Shown here piece by piece: positions 31,771-39,477 of a DNA stretch of 49,796 nt (the first letter of the stretch is position 1; every line of letters begins with the position of its first letter). The stretch lies in assembly GCA_015296065.1 (NCBI GenBank), contig DVDU01000198.1, positions 1-49,796 on the forward strand. The letters run 5' to 3'. A program made the translations under genes and the position numbers. This DNA comes from Oscillatoriaceae cyanobacterium M33_DOE_052 (GTDB lineage Bacteria; Cyanobacteriota; Cyanobacteriia; Cyanobacteriales; Laspinemataceae). Under the pieces are notes generated by a model. It was not told the origin of the DNA, made no database searches, and saw nothing but the letters and a program-made list of their open reading frames with translations.

Positions 31771-32160
31771 ATGAGTTTCGACCCACGCACGCTTGGCACT
31801 CCGGTTTATGATGCCTTGTCTGGTTTGCGCGCTACAACTACTGATAACACGCGCCTGAAAGAGCAAAAAAATCAAGCGGTTGAACTTTACACCTATTTAT
31901 CCACTTGGGGGATGATGCGCCTTAAGGCGGAAGAAATGGCTCTGAGTCAAGAAGGGAAAAGGGATGTAGTGAGGAATTATTTTTCCTGCCTCCAGCAGCT
32001 ATCGGGGGTGAATAACCTCAATACTCCTAATGGTTTGGAAAAGCTCAAAAACCTTAGCTCTGATGAGTATTTGGGGCTGACGGGTTTGGGACTGGCTTTA
32101 GCGCAAGAGTTCAGTTTCTGGGCGACTGCGGTTTATCACGATGTTTCTGGAGAGGCTTAA
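31771..32160 (+). CDS. cmr5: Cmr5 small subunit
   Basis: 129 residues from ATG 31771; GGGAGG (31758-31763) is well placed and a preceding TTG is not preferred. All-helical with LSTWGMMRLKAEEM and FSFWATAVYHD, the Cmr5 pattern. Cmr5 lines the interior of the complex opposite the Cmr4 filament. It ends 4 bases before the cmr6-cmr1 ATG. Confidence 0.88.
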   Translation: MSFDPRTLGTPVYDALSGLRATTTDNTRLKEQKNQAVELYTYLSTWGMMRLKAEEMALSQEGKRDVVRNYFSCLQQLSGVNNLNTPNGLEKLKNLSSDEYLGLTGLGLALAQEFSFWATAVYHDVSGEA

Positions 32161-32164
32161 ATCT

Positions 32165-33355
32165 ATGACGCCAAATCCAATGGAAAGACCCAGACAAGGT
32201 AACTCAGCCTCGCCTCCTGCTTCTGCAAGACCTAACCCCGCCACTGAGAGGGTCAGTAGTGGCGGTGGCGGTGGTCACGGCGGTGGTGGTGGCGGTGGTC
32301 ACGGCGGTGGCGGTCACGGCGGTGGCGGTCACGGCGGTGGCGGTGGTGGTGGCGGTGGGAACCCACCCCAACCCTCACCGTGGCTAATAGATGGGAATAA
32401 TGAACCGCGACCCCATCAAACCGCCAGCTTTGTGGAGTATCTGCGGTGGATGCGATCGCCCGACCATGAATACAAAGACCCCACCAAAGTGCAAATTCTC
32501 CAAAAAGCCGAGGAAAATGTAACACACTATGACAACCGTCTAAGACAACTGAACCAACGCACCAAACTCCTCGCTGGTCAGGGCAACAGCTTCCAGGTCA
32601 AATGTGCTTGGCGCATCCGCGTCGGCGGTCATCGCGGCCCGGAAAGCATCCTCCTCCCTGCTTTCGATGCTTTGGGGATGCCTTATATTCCTTCATCCAC
32701 CTTGCGGGGTGTTGCCCGTACCCAGGCCATTCGGGACATAATGGCCAACAATAATAAGTTGTCCTGGAAAGAGGCAGAAAAGGAGGTAGCTCCCTGGTTT
32801 GGCTCTTTGGAAGCTGCCAACCCGGGCGATCGGGCGGGTAAAGTCGTCTTTTTCGACGCCTATCCTATTCCCGGACAAGTGGGTTTAGCCGTCGATATGG
32901 CTAACAACATTTGGAGCTGGGACGGCAACTCCCTCCAATACAGCCCCAACCCCAACGTCTTTTTCTCCCTGAAAGAACCCACCTTTTTAATTGGGGTGCG
33001 CCTTGCCAGCGGTTGCAACAATACAAATGTGTTAAACAAGGTCACACAGTGGCTGAAAAAGGGACTGCAAGCCGGTATCGGCTCTCAAGTTAATACCGGT
33101 TATGGCGAATTTATGATTGCTGGTGCAGGCAAACCCAAAAATGAGTTTTTCCGCGTCGAGTTTGCTTTAGAAGGGCAGCTCATCCACGGACGGCAGAAAT
33201 TCACCCAGTGGAATTGGAATTCTCATCATCGCAAATGGCAAATGCGCGGTAAACCCGATGCAGAAGTGCGTCCCGTCGCCTTTAAATCTATGTTGCGCTA
33301 CTGGTTCCGGACTTTTGCTTTAGGAGTTTTGTCCCCGGACGAAGTGAAGACATAG
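32165..33355 (+). CDS. cmr6: Cmr6 fused to the start of Cmr1, ended by an in-frame TAG
   Basis: 396 residues as written, from ATG 32165. Parts: a short tail; a Gly/His linker (about residues 33-65); a helical piece; the Cmr6 RAMP fold (YIPSSTLRGVARTQAI, about 180; GIGSQVNTGYGEF, about 310); then the opening of Cmr1 (EFALEGQLIHGRQKFT, RPVAFKSMLRYWFRTFALG). It stops at TAG 33353-33355 in the middle of the conserved Cmr1 stretch between LRYWFR and EAQLFG. The same frame continues, without another stop, to 34141. A fused Cmr6-Cmr1 of about 658 residues was therefore intended or is made by readthrough. A CAG to TAG change would explain it (ACA-TAG-GAA). Confidence 0.82.
   Translation: MTPNPMERPRQGNSASPPASARPNPATERVSSGGGGGHGGGGGGGHGGGGHGGGGHGGGGGGGGGNPPQPSPWLIDGNNEPRPHQTASFVEYLRWMRSPDHEYKDPTKVQILQKAEENVTHYDNRLRQLNQRTKLLAGQGNSFQVKCAWRIRVGGHRGPESILLPAFDALGMPYIPSSTLRGVARTQAIRDIMANNNKLSWKEAEKEVAPWFGSLEAANPGDRAGKVVFFDAYPIPGQVGLAVDMANNIWSWDGNSLQYSPNPNVFFSLKEPTFLIGVRLASGCNNTNVLNKVTQWLKKGLQAGIGSQVNTGYGEFMIAGAGKPKNEFFRVEFALEGQLIHGRQKFTQWNWNSHHRKWQMRGKPDAEVRPVAFKSMLRYWFRTFALGVLSPDEVKT
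32264..32357 (+). repeat. GGCGGT/CAC minisatellite coding a Gly-His linker
   Basis: About 94 bases made of GGCGGT and GGTGGT units with periodic CAC, coding for runs of Gly broken by His about every five to eight residues. It forms a flexible linker in front of the Cmr6 fold. Such tracts vary in length by slippage, and His spacing suggests possible metal binding. Confidence 0.85.
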
Positions 33356-34141
33356 GAAGCACAGCTTTTCGGTGCCATTAATCCCAGCAAAACCCTTGGT
33401 TGGGTGCGGTTTGAAATCTTAGATGGCAAAGTCACTCAAAAAGAACCCCAACCCACCGCAGCAGGAAGAGATGACGATTGTGGCGCTCAAGAAGGCATTT
33501 TTACCATTGCCTATTCCCCGGAAGCACCCGCCAGTCAGCATTCATCCCTGAAAAAACTGTTTGAAACTCTGACCTGGATGATGTTTCATCTCGGCGGTAT
33601 CGGACAGGGAGCGCGGCGGCCCTGCTATTCCCGCCAAAATCGGCCAAACGCTCCTTGGTGGCGCGGTTCTACCTTATATCCAGAAACACCAGGGAATTTT
33701 TGGAGATTACCTGATAGTCCCCAGGAATTTCAGAGGCTATTTCGGCAGCGGTTGGGGGATTTCTATGCTGCTTTGGGTCAGTTGAAAGGCTCAACTATTA
33801 ACTGGAACAGACCCATAACGGTAGGAACCGTCAACGCCAGTAACTGGACTGAGGCTGTGGATGCTAACTGCTGCATTGTGGTTTGTAGTGGTAATGCAGA
33901 CTTCAACAAACCCTATGCTTTGGCTGTTTTACACAGCCAGGATTTAAAGGTAGGGGGAAATTACAATGGCAATCTCTGCGGTAAAGTCACGGGTGGGGTC
34001 AAACCATCGCCCGTCTGGATTGCGGATTTAGACAAATATCAAGTTGTCACGGTTTTTGGGGCAACTCAAGACCCCCGCAGGCAGTTTTTGCAGAAGTTGA
34101 AAGACCAGGCTCAGTCCCACGCTCAAATCTGGCCGTTCTAG
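33356..34141 (+). pseudogene. cmr1: Cmr1 C-terminal part, cut off by the TAG
   Basis: 261 codons in the same frame as the upstream Cmr6-Cmr1 gene. It begins EAQLFGAINPSKTLGWVRFE, the direct continuation of the Cmr1 fold, and has FHLGGIGQGARRPCYS (about residues 65-80 of this piece), the Cmr1 glycine loop. A GTG at 33404 could start translation but has no ribosome-binding site. No frameshift is present and the rest looks under normal constraint, so either the stop is recent, it is read through, or it is a sequencing error. Cmr1 binds the target 3' side and caps the Cmr filament. Confidence 0.7.
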
Positions 34142-34157
34142 ATTAGCAAATCCCCCA

Positions 34158-34180
34158 GGGACACGGCAATGCCGTGTCCC
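34158..34180 (+). terminator. strong hairpin after the cmr genes
   Basis: GGGACACGGCA (34158-34168) is perfectly complementary to 34170-34180, with a one-base loop. It separates the cmr genes from the Csm6-like gene. No T-run follows, so it may slow or process the transcript rather than end it. Confidence 0.5.
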
Positions 34181-34220
34181 CACCCCACCAATTATCACTC
34201 CCATCAACCAATCAACACCT

Positions 34221-35501
34221 ATGGCGAGCATCTTTCTTTCCTTCGTCGGCAGTCAAGACCCCACATCGGTCAATACTAATGAGGAAGGGTCTATAGTCTC
34301 CCTCACACGAGAACTGAAAAAGCAGCAATACTCAATTCGCCGCTTTCTTCTCCTGTACACGGAAGACTTAACCGACAAAGCCGAAGAAACTAAATTTTGG
34401 CTGGAATCAGAATTAAAAATTTCTCCAGATATCATAGAAATCCTCCCAGTTTCACCGGAGTTTACCCAAGACCCGGTAAATGTGCTATTAGCCACCCAAG
34501 AAGCTCATAAAGCACTGAACAAAGCTAAAGCCTATATGAGCGACCAAGACCGCTTAGAGTTTAATGGCTCCTCTGGCACCCCGGTGATGAAAACGGCTTG
34601 GAGTATCTTGCAGGCGGCGGGATATGCACCCCATAGTTCTGTGTGGCAAGTGCGCAACCCCAAGCAAATGCAGGATGGGCAAGCGCGGGTTTTTCAAACT
34701 AATTTGGACACAGTAAAAAATGAATTTGATTTTAAGGTTGTCAAACAGCAAATTGCCGATTATAATTATAGTGGTGCTTTAGTCACTTTGGCCGACAGTA
34801 ATTTATCCACCGGTTTAATTGTGGCGCTGTTGCAATATGGTAAATATCGGCTAGCTTTTGACTTCGATAAGGCTTATAATGCCCTACGACAGTTTGCCAA
34901 TGATGTGGATAGTCAATTTTTGTCGGAAATTGGCAATTTGCGGCAGAAAAATCCCTGGGCTTTGCTCAAAGAACTTTATTTCAAAATTCTGATTAATCAA
35001 AAAAATCAGAATTTCGCAGAATTTTTGGTTGATGTGTTCCGGTTTCAAGAGGCATTGCTCAAATATTTAGTAGAAGCAAAGCTAAATTTTGAAATTCCCG
35101 AAACTTATGGCGAAACTGGGATGTGGTGGAATAAATTAAAAACTTTTGATAATGGTAGTGCTTATAGAGCTGTGGAAAATTATCGTTTTCCTAATGGTGG
35201 CGGTAAGATTGCCAATTTACAAGGGTTTCCCAATCGTCCGGTGATGCTGGCAATTTTAGAAAATTATCAGGAATTTGCCCAATTACTCACTCTCGTGTAT
35301 GATTTAAACAAGTATTGTGAAGACCGCAACCGCATCGTCCATCGGCTTGAGGGCATATCGGAGTTGCCAGAAGCTGATAAAATTGTGAAAAGTATTAAGG
35401 AGATTTTAAGACAGAAAAATAGTTTTTCTGCTAAGAATTCTTTTGACAGTCTCAATGAGGTAATTTTATCTCGCCTTGAACAGTGCATTCGGCTTGGCTG
35501 A
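34221..35501 (+). CDS. Csm6-like CARF-HEPN ribonuclease
   Basis: 426 residues. The CARF part has IFLSFVGSQDP at the N-terminus and NGSSGTPVMKTAWSIL (about 113-128) followed by SSVWQVRNPKQ, the Csm6-style ligand loop. The C-terminal HEPN domain has R369-N-R-I-V-H374 (YCEDRNRIVHRLEG), an intact R-x4-H nuclease motif. It should cut RNA non-specifically when cyclic oligoadenylate binds. Its CARF loop differs from that of Csx1 at 21993, so the two may answer to different ring sizes. It follows the cmr genes by 79 bases and probably belongs to III-B. Confidence 0.85.
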   Translation: MASIFLSFVGSQDPTSVNTNEEGSIVSLTRELKKQQYSIRRFLLLYTEDLTDKAEETKFWLESELKISPDIIEILPVSPEFTQDPVNVLLATQEAHKALNKAKAYMSDQDRLEFNGSSGTPVMKTAWSILQAAGYAPHSSVWQVRNPKQMQDGQARVFQTNLDTVKNEFDFKVVKQQIADYNYSGALVTLADSNLSTGLIVALLQYGKYRLAFDFDKAYNALRQFANDVDSQFLSEIGNLRQKNPWALLKELYFKILINQKNQNFAEFLVDVFRFQEALLKYLVEAKLNFEIPETYGETGMWWNKLKTFDNGSAYRAVENYRFPNGGGKIANLQGFPNRPVMLAILENYQEFAQLLTLVYDLNKYCEDRNRIVHRLEGISELPEADKIVKSIKEILRQKNSFSAKNSFDSLNEVILSRLEQCIRLG

Positions 35502-35504
35502 GAG

Positions 35505-35690
35505 GATGGGCTTTAGCCCTCTTGGTTTGTAGTTGGGCTTTAGCCCTCTTGGTTTGTAGTTGGGCTTTAGCCCTCTTGGTTTGTAGTTAAGAAGGAGGGC
35601 TGAAGCCCTACTACGAACCTCAATCAAGAGGGCTGAAGCCCTACTACGAACCTCAATCAAGAGGGCTGAAGCCCTACTACGAACAAAAAT
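35505..35690. repeat. GGGCTTTAGCCC repeat cluster, left of the adaptation genes
   Basis: Three tandem copies of a unit with GGGCTTTAGCCCTCTTGG then TTTGTAGTT, followed by three copies in reverse sense (GAGGGCTGAAGCCCTACTA). The whole forms one long inverted repeat between the Csm6-like stop and csx18. The core GGGCTTTAGCCC is itself a palindrome. Related copies: 37273-37467, 38841-38857, 41610-41645 and 46078-46168. Confidence 0.85.
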
Positions 35691-35714
35691 AAAATCAAAA
35701 CCAGGAGTTAAATT

Positions 35715-35996
35715 ATGTACGTGACTTATCGGGCGGCTGTGGTGAGGAATTTGGCTCTCGCTATTGCGAATGGTACGATTACTCTGATTATCCTGCTTAT
35801 CGCTCCTCTGGGACTGGCGGCGGTGATTACTAATACTTTCCTGGTGACGGCGGCGAGTTTCTTTAGTGCTACTATTATTGATAGTGTGATGCGCTACCTA
35901 GAACCGAAACGGGTTCAGGAAATTGATGCGGGTTCGGCTAATTTTGAGCAACCGATCGTCCGCTCCCGCCAAGGTGATGATATTGAACGCCGCTAA
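35715..35996 (+). CDS. csx18: Csx18 family small membrane protein
   Basis: 93 residues. Two hydrophobic segments are evident (about 10-35, with ITLIILLIAPLGLAAVI, and 38-57), then a charged tail (YLEPKRVQEI ... GDDIERR). Size, membrane nature and position directly before cas1 match Csx18, known from cyanobacterial CRISPR loci but without an assigned job. AGGAG stands ahead of the ATG. The stop overlaps the cas1 ATG by one base (TAATG), so the two are coupled. Confidence 0.75.
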   Translation: MYVTYRAAVVRNLALAIANGTITLIILLIAPLGLAAVITNTFLVTAASFFSATIIDSVMRYLEPKRVQEIDAGSANFEQPIVRSRQGDDIERR

Positions 35997-36988
35997 TGCG
36001 TACTCTCTACGTTTCCCAACAGGGTTGTTATGTGGGGGTTAGTGGGGAAATGCTGGTGGTGAAACAGGGGAAAACTGTTTTTGGGGAGGTGCAACTGCCT
36101 CTGGTGGAAATGGTGCTGATTTTTGGTAAGTCTCAAGTCAGTACCCAAGCTATTCGAGCTTGTCTGCGGCAAGATATTCCTATTGCTTATTTGTCGCGGA
36201 TGGGATATTGTTACGGACGCACCCTCCCTATTGAGCGGGGATATCGCCACCTGTCTCGCTACCAGCAGCAACTTACTCCGGTGGATAGGTTAATCGTAGC
36301 TCGGCGGCTTGTGGAAGTGAAACTTCGCAACTCTCGCGTAATTCTCCAACGCCAATATCGTCGCCAAAAGTCCGATGAGATTGGTTTTGCGGTTCAAAAT
36401 ATGGAGTATTTTATTGAGAAAGCGGCCAAGGCGGATAATTTGGACCGGTTGATGGGGTATGAAGGGGCGGGGGCGAGGGAATATTTCGCGGCTTTTAGCC
36501 ACTGTTTGAGTCGGCGGGAATTTGTGTTTGAGGGTCGATCGCGCCGTCCCCCCGGCAACCCAGTGAACGCCATGCTATCCTTTGGCTACCAGGTATTATG
36601 GAATCATTTGCTGACTTTAATCGAGCTGCAGGGTCTCGACCCCTACTCCGCCTGTCTCCACCAGGGGCACGATCGTCACGCCGCCTTGGCTTCTGATTTA
36701 ATCGAGGAGTTTCGGGCTCCTTTAGTTGACTCTCTAGTGATGTATCTGGTAAATAAAAATATGGTGGATATTGACCAAGATTTTGTTTACCACGATGGCG
36801 GTTGTTTCCTGAATGATACCGGTCGCCGCAAATACTTGACCACTTTTGTGCAGCGGATGGAGGAGGAGTTTATTAACGATCGTGGGGACAAGCAGCCGAA
36901 ATGGGACTTACTTAACCAGCAGGTGAAGGAGTTTAAGCAGTTTGTCTATGCTCCCACTCAGGTTTATCAACCTTATCAAATTCGCTAG
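35996..36988 (+). CDS. cas1: Cas1 spacer integrase
   Basis: 330 residues, normal length. The metal-binding set is complete: E156 (GYEGAGAREYF), H222 (ACLHQGHDRH) and D234 (ASDLIEEFR). The N-terminal beta domain (LYVSQQGCYVGVSG ... YLSRMGYCYGR) is typical. It is not fused to a reverse transcriptase. It acts with Cas2 to insert new spacers at the leader end of the array 2.5 kb downstream. Coupled to csx18 in front and 3 bases from cas2 behind. Confidence 0.95.
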   Translation: MRTLYVSQQGCYVGVSGEMLVVKQGKTVFGEVQLPLVEMVLIFGKSQVSTQAIRACLRQDIPIAYLSRMGYCYGRTLPIERGYRHLSRYQQQLTPVDRLIVARRLVEVKLRNSRVILQRQYRRQKSDEIGFAVQNMEYFIEKAAKADNLDRLMGYEGAGAREYFAAFSHCLSRREFVFEGRSRRPPGNPVNAMLSFGYQVLWNHLLTLIELQGLDPYSACLHQGHDRHAALASDLIEEFRAPLVDSLVMYLVNKNMVDIDQDFVYHDGGCFLNDTGRRKYLTTFVQRMEEEFINDRGDKQPKWDLLNQQVKEFKQFVYAPTQVYQPYQIR

Positions 36989-36991
36989 GCG

Positions 36992-37273
36992 ATGCTGCTT
37001 TATATCGTGGTTTACGATATCCCCACGGACAAACGCCGCCAGAAGGTTCACGACTTATTGGAAGGTTATGGCAAGTGGGTACAATACAGTACCTTTGAAT
37101 GTGTACTTCCTGCCAGTAAGTTTGAGGAATTAAAACGCCGTCTGCGGTGTCTGATGGAGTTGGAGGAGGATAGTATTCGTTTCTATCCTCTTTCTCGTCA
37201 CACTCTCAGTCAAGTGGAAACTTGGGGTATTGGTCCGCCGGTGACGCCTCCCCCTGGTTCGGTGATTATTTGA
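36992..37273 (+). CDS. cas2: Cas2 adaptation subunit
   Basis: 93 residues. Opens LLYIVVYDIPTDKRRQKVHDLL with the metal aspartate D9, then VQYSTFECVL and the FYPLS strand. It forms the central dimer of the Cas1-Cas2 integrase. Last gene of the III-B/adaptation run; a repeat cluster follows at once. Confidence 0.95.
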   Translation: MLLYIVVYDIPTDKRRQKVHDLLEGYGKWVQYSTFECVLPASKFEELKRRLRCLMELEEDSIRFYPLSRHTLSQVETWGIGPPVTPPPGSVII

Positions 37274-37467
37274 TTAGGTTCGTAGTTGGGCTTTAGCCCT
37301 CTTGGTTCGTAGTTAAGAAAAGCGGGCTGAAGCCCAATCTTAGGTTTGTAGTTGGGCTGAAGCCCAATCTTAGGTTTGTCGTTAAGAAAGAGGGCTGAAG
37401 CCCAACTACGAACTTTAAGAAAGAGAACTTCAAGAAAGGGGGCTGAAGCCCAACTAAGAACTTTCTA
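37273..37467. repeat. GGGCTTTAGCCC repeat cluster, right of the adaptation genes
   Basis: Five or so degenerate copies of the GGGCTTTAGCCC / GGGCTGAAGCCC unit with TTCGTAGTT or CCAACTACGAAC tails, filling the whole gap between the convergent cas2 and helicase stops. With the cluster at 35505-35690 it brackets csx18-cas1-cas2. It can fold and may work as a terminator. Confidence 0.8.
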
Positions 37468-39105
37468 CTATATGGCTAAATAAACCTGCTCGGCGGCTCT
37501 GGATATGGCGGTGTAAATGAGGCGGTGGCGGATATCTGCTTCTCTGTCTCCGCCAGAGGATGGTAATGGCGGTCTCATTATGTCTTTGATGTCAATGAAG
37601 ACATGATTATAAGTGGAACCTTGGGATTTGTGAACTGTGAGGGCAAATATGTCTTTGGCTTCGTCGCCAAAGCGGTATAAGTAGGCGAGGGCGGCTCGTT
37701 GGCTTTTTGATAGGTTTCTTTGGCGTTTGATTTCGGCGACGATTTTGAGGGATTGATTTTTTGCTTCTTCTGTCAAGACTAGGCAATCGAATTCTAATCC
37801 ACTTTCTCCGACTACGGGAAAGCAGATGATGGGGACACCTACTAGGCTGATTAATTCTGGGGGAGCAAAGGCTAAGTCTTCGGCGGTGATGGGGCGGGTT
37901 GTGGGGTCGGCGGTGACTAATAGCTCTTCTGAGTTGGTGGCGAGAATTTGCCACTCGGTTCTGATTTTGATTTTGCCTCGGCTACTTCGGGATTCGACAA
38001 AACCGTGGAGACGTTGGATGGGTTTGGTGGCAATGAGTTTTTGGTTTTTGAAAAATGTCTGGGAATGTCCGTAGATGGCGGGTTTAATTCGCTGGTTGCA
38101 GAAGTCAACTACAGCGTTTCTGAAGGCTAGCATCCGGCAATAACTGGAGTTTGTTTCAAATTCTGGGGATTGAAATAGGGTAATTGCTTTCTCAAACCAT
38201 TCTTGGCGGGGGAGGGCGATGATTTGTTTGCCGTCGGGGACAATGGAATAGATTTTCCCTTGTTTGACGCCATCGCGGAGCTGGTTGCATACTTCGGCGA
38301 GATAGCCGGAATAGCGCATGATTTGGGTTAATTCGGTTTTACACTGGATGCGGGGGTCGGAAAATGCTAGGGCATCGGCTTCGCCTACTGGGGGAAGTTG
38401 GAAGCGATCGCCCAGCCACAAAATCCGCTCCGATCGGGACGCCAGCTCGTGGAAGTCCTCATCAGATACCATCCCCGCTTCATCTACGATTACTAGGTCC
38501 GTCCCGCTCACCAGGTCCGCTTTTTTGGTGACAAACTCCTCATCCCCTTGTTCGGAAATTACTGGTTGTTTACCCAAACCTTGGGCTACGGTGTAAACGG
38601 GATACGAGGTTTTGGCAGCGGCTAGGCTCTGCTGCAGCATTTTTTTGGCTTTGTGGGTGGGAGCGAGAAAAATGGCGTCTGGTCTTTTTAAGCTGTTGAG
38701 CCAATGTCCGATACAGAAGGTTTTCCCGGTCCCCGCCGCTCCTGATAGGGATGCCATCTTCTCATTGCCATTCCACCAGCGAGTCAGCAGGTCGATCGCC
38801 CGTTGTTGGTCTGAATTGAGAGTGGGACCCGTTTGGAGTTGGGCTTTAGCCCTCTTTATCTCCACATCTTCTCTGGGACCGGGAAGATGACCAGCCGCCT
38901 CGTTTCCCCCGCTCCCCATCTCCCCCACGCTCCCCCCGTCTGTGTTACGCTGTTGGAGCAGATTCATCACTTCGGCGGATGAGTGGACCTTCAAAAAGGC
39001 ACTGAGGTAATCCGCTAGGTCCGCATCCAGACGCAACACTTTAGTCTGACGCCCGGTTGGCTTTCTCCCGGCTCCCTCTCTTTTCCCACCTCTAGCTTTA
39101 GTCAT
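37468..39105 (-). CDS. RecD/Dda-like SF1 helicase with N-terminal DNA-binding tail
   Basis: 545 residues. Helicase motifs: Q-motif-like LNSDQQRAIDLL, Walker A GAAGTGKT (122-129), Walker B IVDEAGMVSDED (about 205), LGDRFQLPPVG (III), ALTVHKSQGSTYNHVFID (V) and LIYTAISRA (VI). This is the RecD/Dda branch of SF1B (5' to 3'). The first 55 residues (GGKREGAGRKPTG, then VLRLDADLADYLSAFL) look like a basic AT-hook plus ribbon-helix-helix-like DNA-binding part. It is read away from the CRISPR leader and toward cas2. A role in making or handling prespacer ends is possible but unproven. One in-frame dispersed repeat codes for residues 81-92. Confidence 0.85.
   Translation of the reverse strand: MTKARGGKREGAGRKPTGRQTKVLRLDADLADYLSAFLKVHSSAEVMNLLQQRNTDGGSVGEMGSGGNEAAGHLPGPREDVEIKRAKAQLQTGPTLNSDQQRAIDLLTRWWNGNEKMASLSGAAGTGKTFCIGHWLNSLKRPDAIFLAPTHKAKKMLQQSLAAAKTSYPVYTVAQGLGKQPVISEQGDEEFVTKKADLVSGTDLVIVDEAGMVSDEDFHELASRSERILWLGDRFQLPPVGEADALAFSDPRIQCKTELTQIMRYSGYLAEVCNQLRDGVKQGKIYSIVPDGKQIIALPRQEWFEKAITLFQSPEFETNSSYCRMLAFRNAVVDFCNQRIKPAIYGHSQTFFKNQKLIATKPIQRLHGFVESRSSRGKIKIRTEWQILATNSEELLVTADPTTRPITAEDLAFAPPELISLVGVPIICFPVVGESGLEFDCLVLTEEAKNQSLKIVAEIKRQRNLSKSQRAALAYLYRFGDEAKDIFALTVHKSQGSTYNHVFIDIKDIMRPPLPSSGGDREADIRHRLIYTAISRAAEQVYLAI
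38841..38857 (-). repeat. dispersed GGGCTTTAGCCC repeat inside the helicase gene
   Basis: GGGCTTTAGCCCTCTTT is the same unit as in the intergenic clusters, here read in frame as part of VEIKRAKAQLQT in the linker between the DNA-binding tail and the motor. The reading frame tolerates it. Confidence 0.75.
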
Positions 39106-39213
39106 TTGATTTTTGTAACCGTAATCAGTTTAGCAATGTGAATATTGTAACATTAATCAAAAATATTGTGTTTTTCGGGCTTCCCAGACTTGATTTTTGT
39201 AACATTAATCAAA
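39106..39213. promoter_or_regulatory. three TTGTAAC-type sites between the helicase start and the CRISPR leader
   Basis: TTGATTTTTGTAAC recurs at 39106-39119 and 39190-39203, and TTGTAACATTAATCAAA occurs at 39145-39161 and 39197-39213. Each unit is a loose palindrome (TTGAT...ATCAA). The first abuts the helicase ATG. They are candidate operators for the helicase, perhaps bound by its own N-terminal domain, or binding sites for an adaptation factor in the outer leader. Confidence 0.55.
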
Positions 39214-39441
39214 CTTGGGGAGACCAAAATCCCCCATTCGGTGCCAGGAGGGGTCCTGCGGCGGCTAGAAGGACCCTGGGGAGGGCGCTTCATCACTCGC
39301 GAGGGATAGAAGAAATGGCCGCAAATAACGCAAGTTCGTGGAATCCCTCGATAGGTTGCCCAGTAAGGGTTTCAGCGATTTTTAGTGAGGGTGTTTTGGG
39401 GTTTTGTAGTGGTAAATTTCGGATCCCTCGCAAATCACCTC
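39214..39441 (+). other. CRISPR leader, outer part
   Basis: No gene is supported. This stretch lies between the operator-like repeats and the array promoter. It contains GC-rich sequence and a repeated GGATCCCTCG / GAATCCCTCG motif (about 39340 and 39421) of unknown meaning. Confidence 0.5.
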
Positions 39442-39470
39442 TTGACACCGTGCCCCGTATGGGTTTTAAT
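39442..39470 (+). promoter_or_regulatory. CRISPR array promoter
   Basis: TTGACA (39442-39447) and TTTAAT (39465-39470) are 17 bases apart, a near-consensus sigma-70 pair. The expected start is about 39476-39478, at the first base of repeat 1. The array transcript would therefore carry almost no leader. Confidence 0.7.
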
Positions 39471-39477
39471 AGGGAGA

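Noticed and set aside
32253-32525. minus-strand frame rich in His/Arg opposite the Gly-His linker
   Set aside because: It is the complement of the GGCGGT minisatellite; the repeat composition opens all frames.
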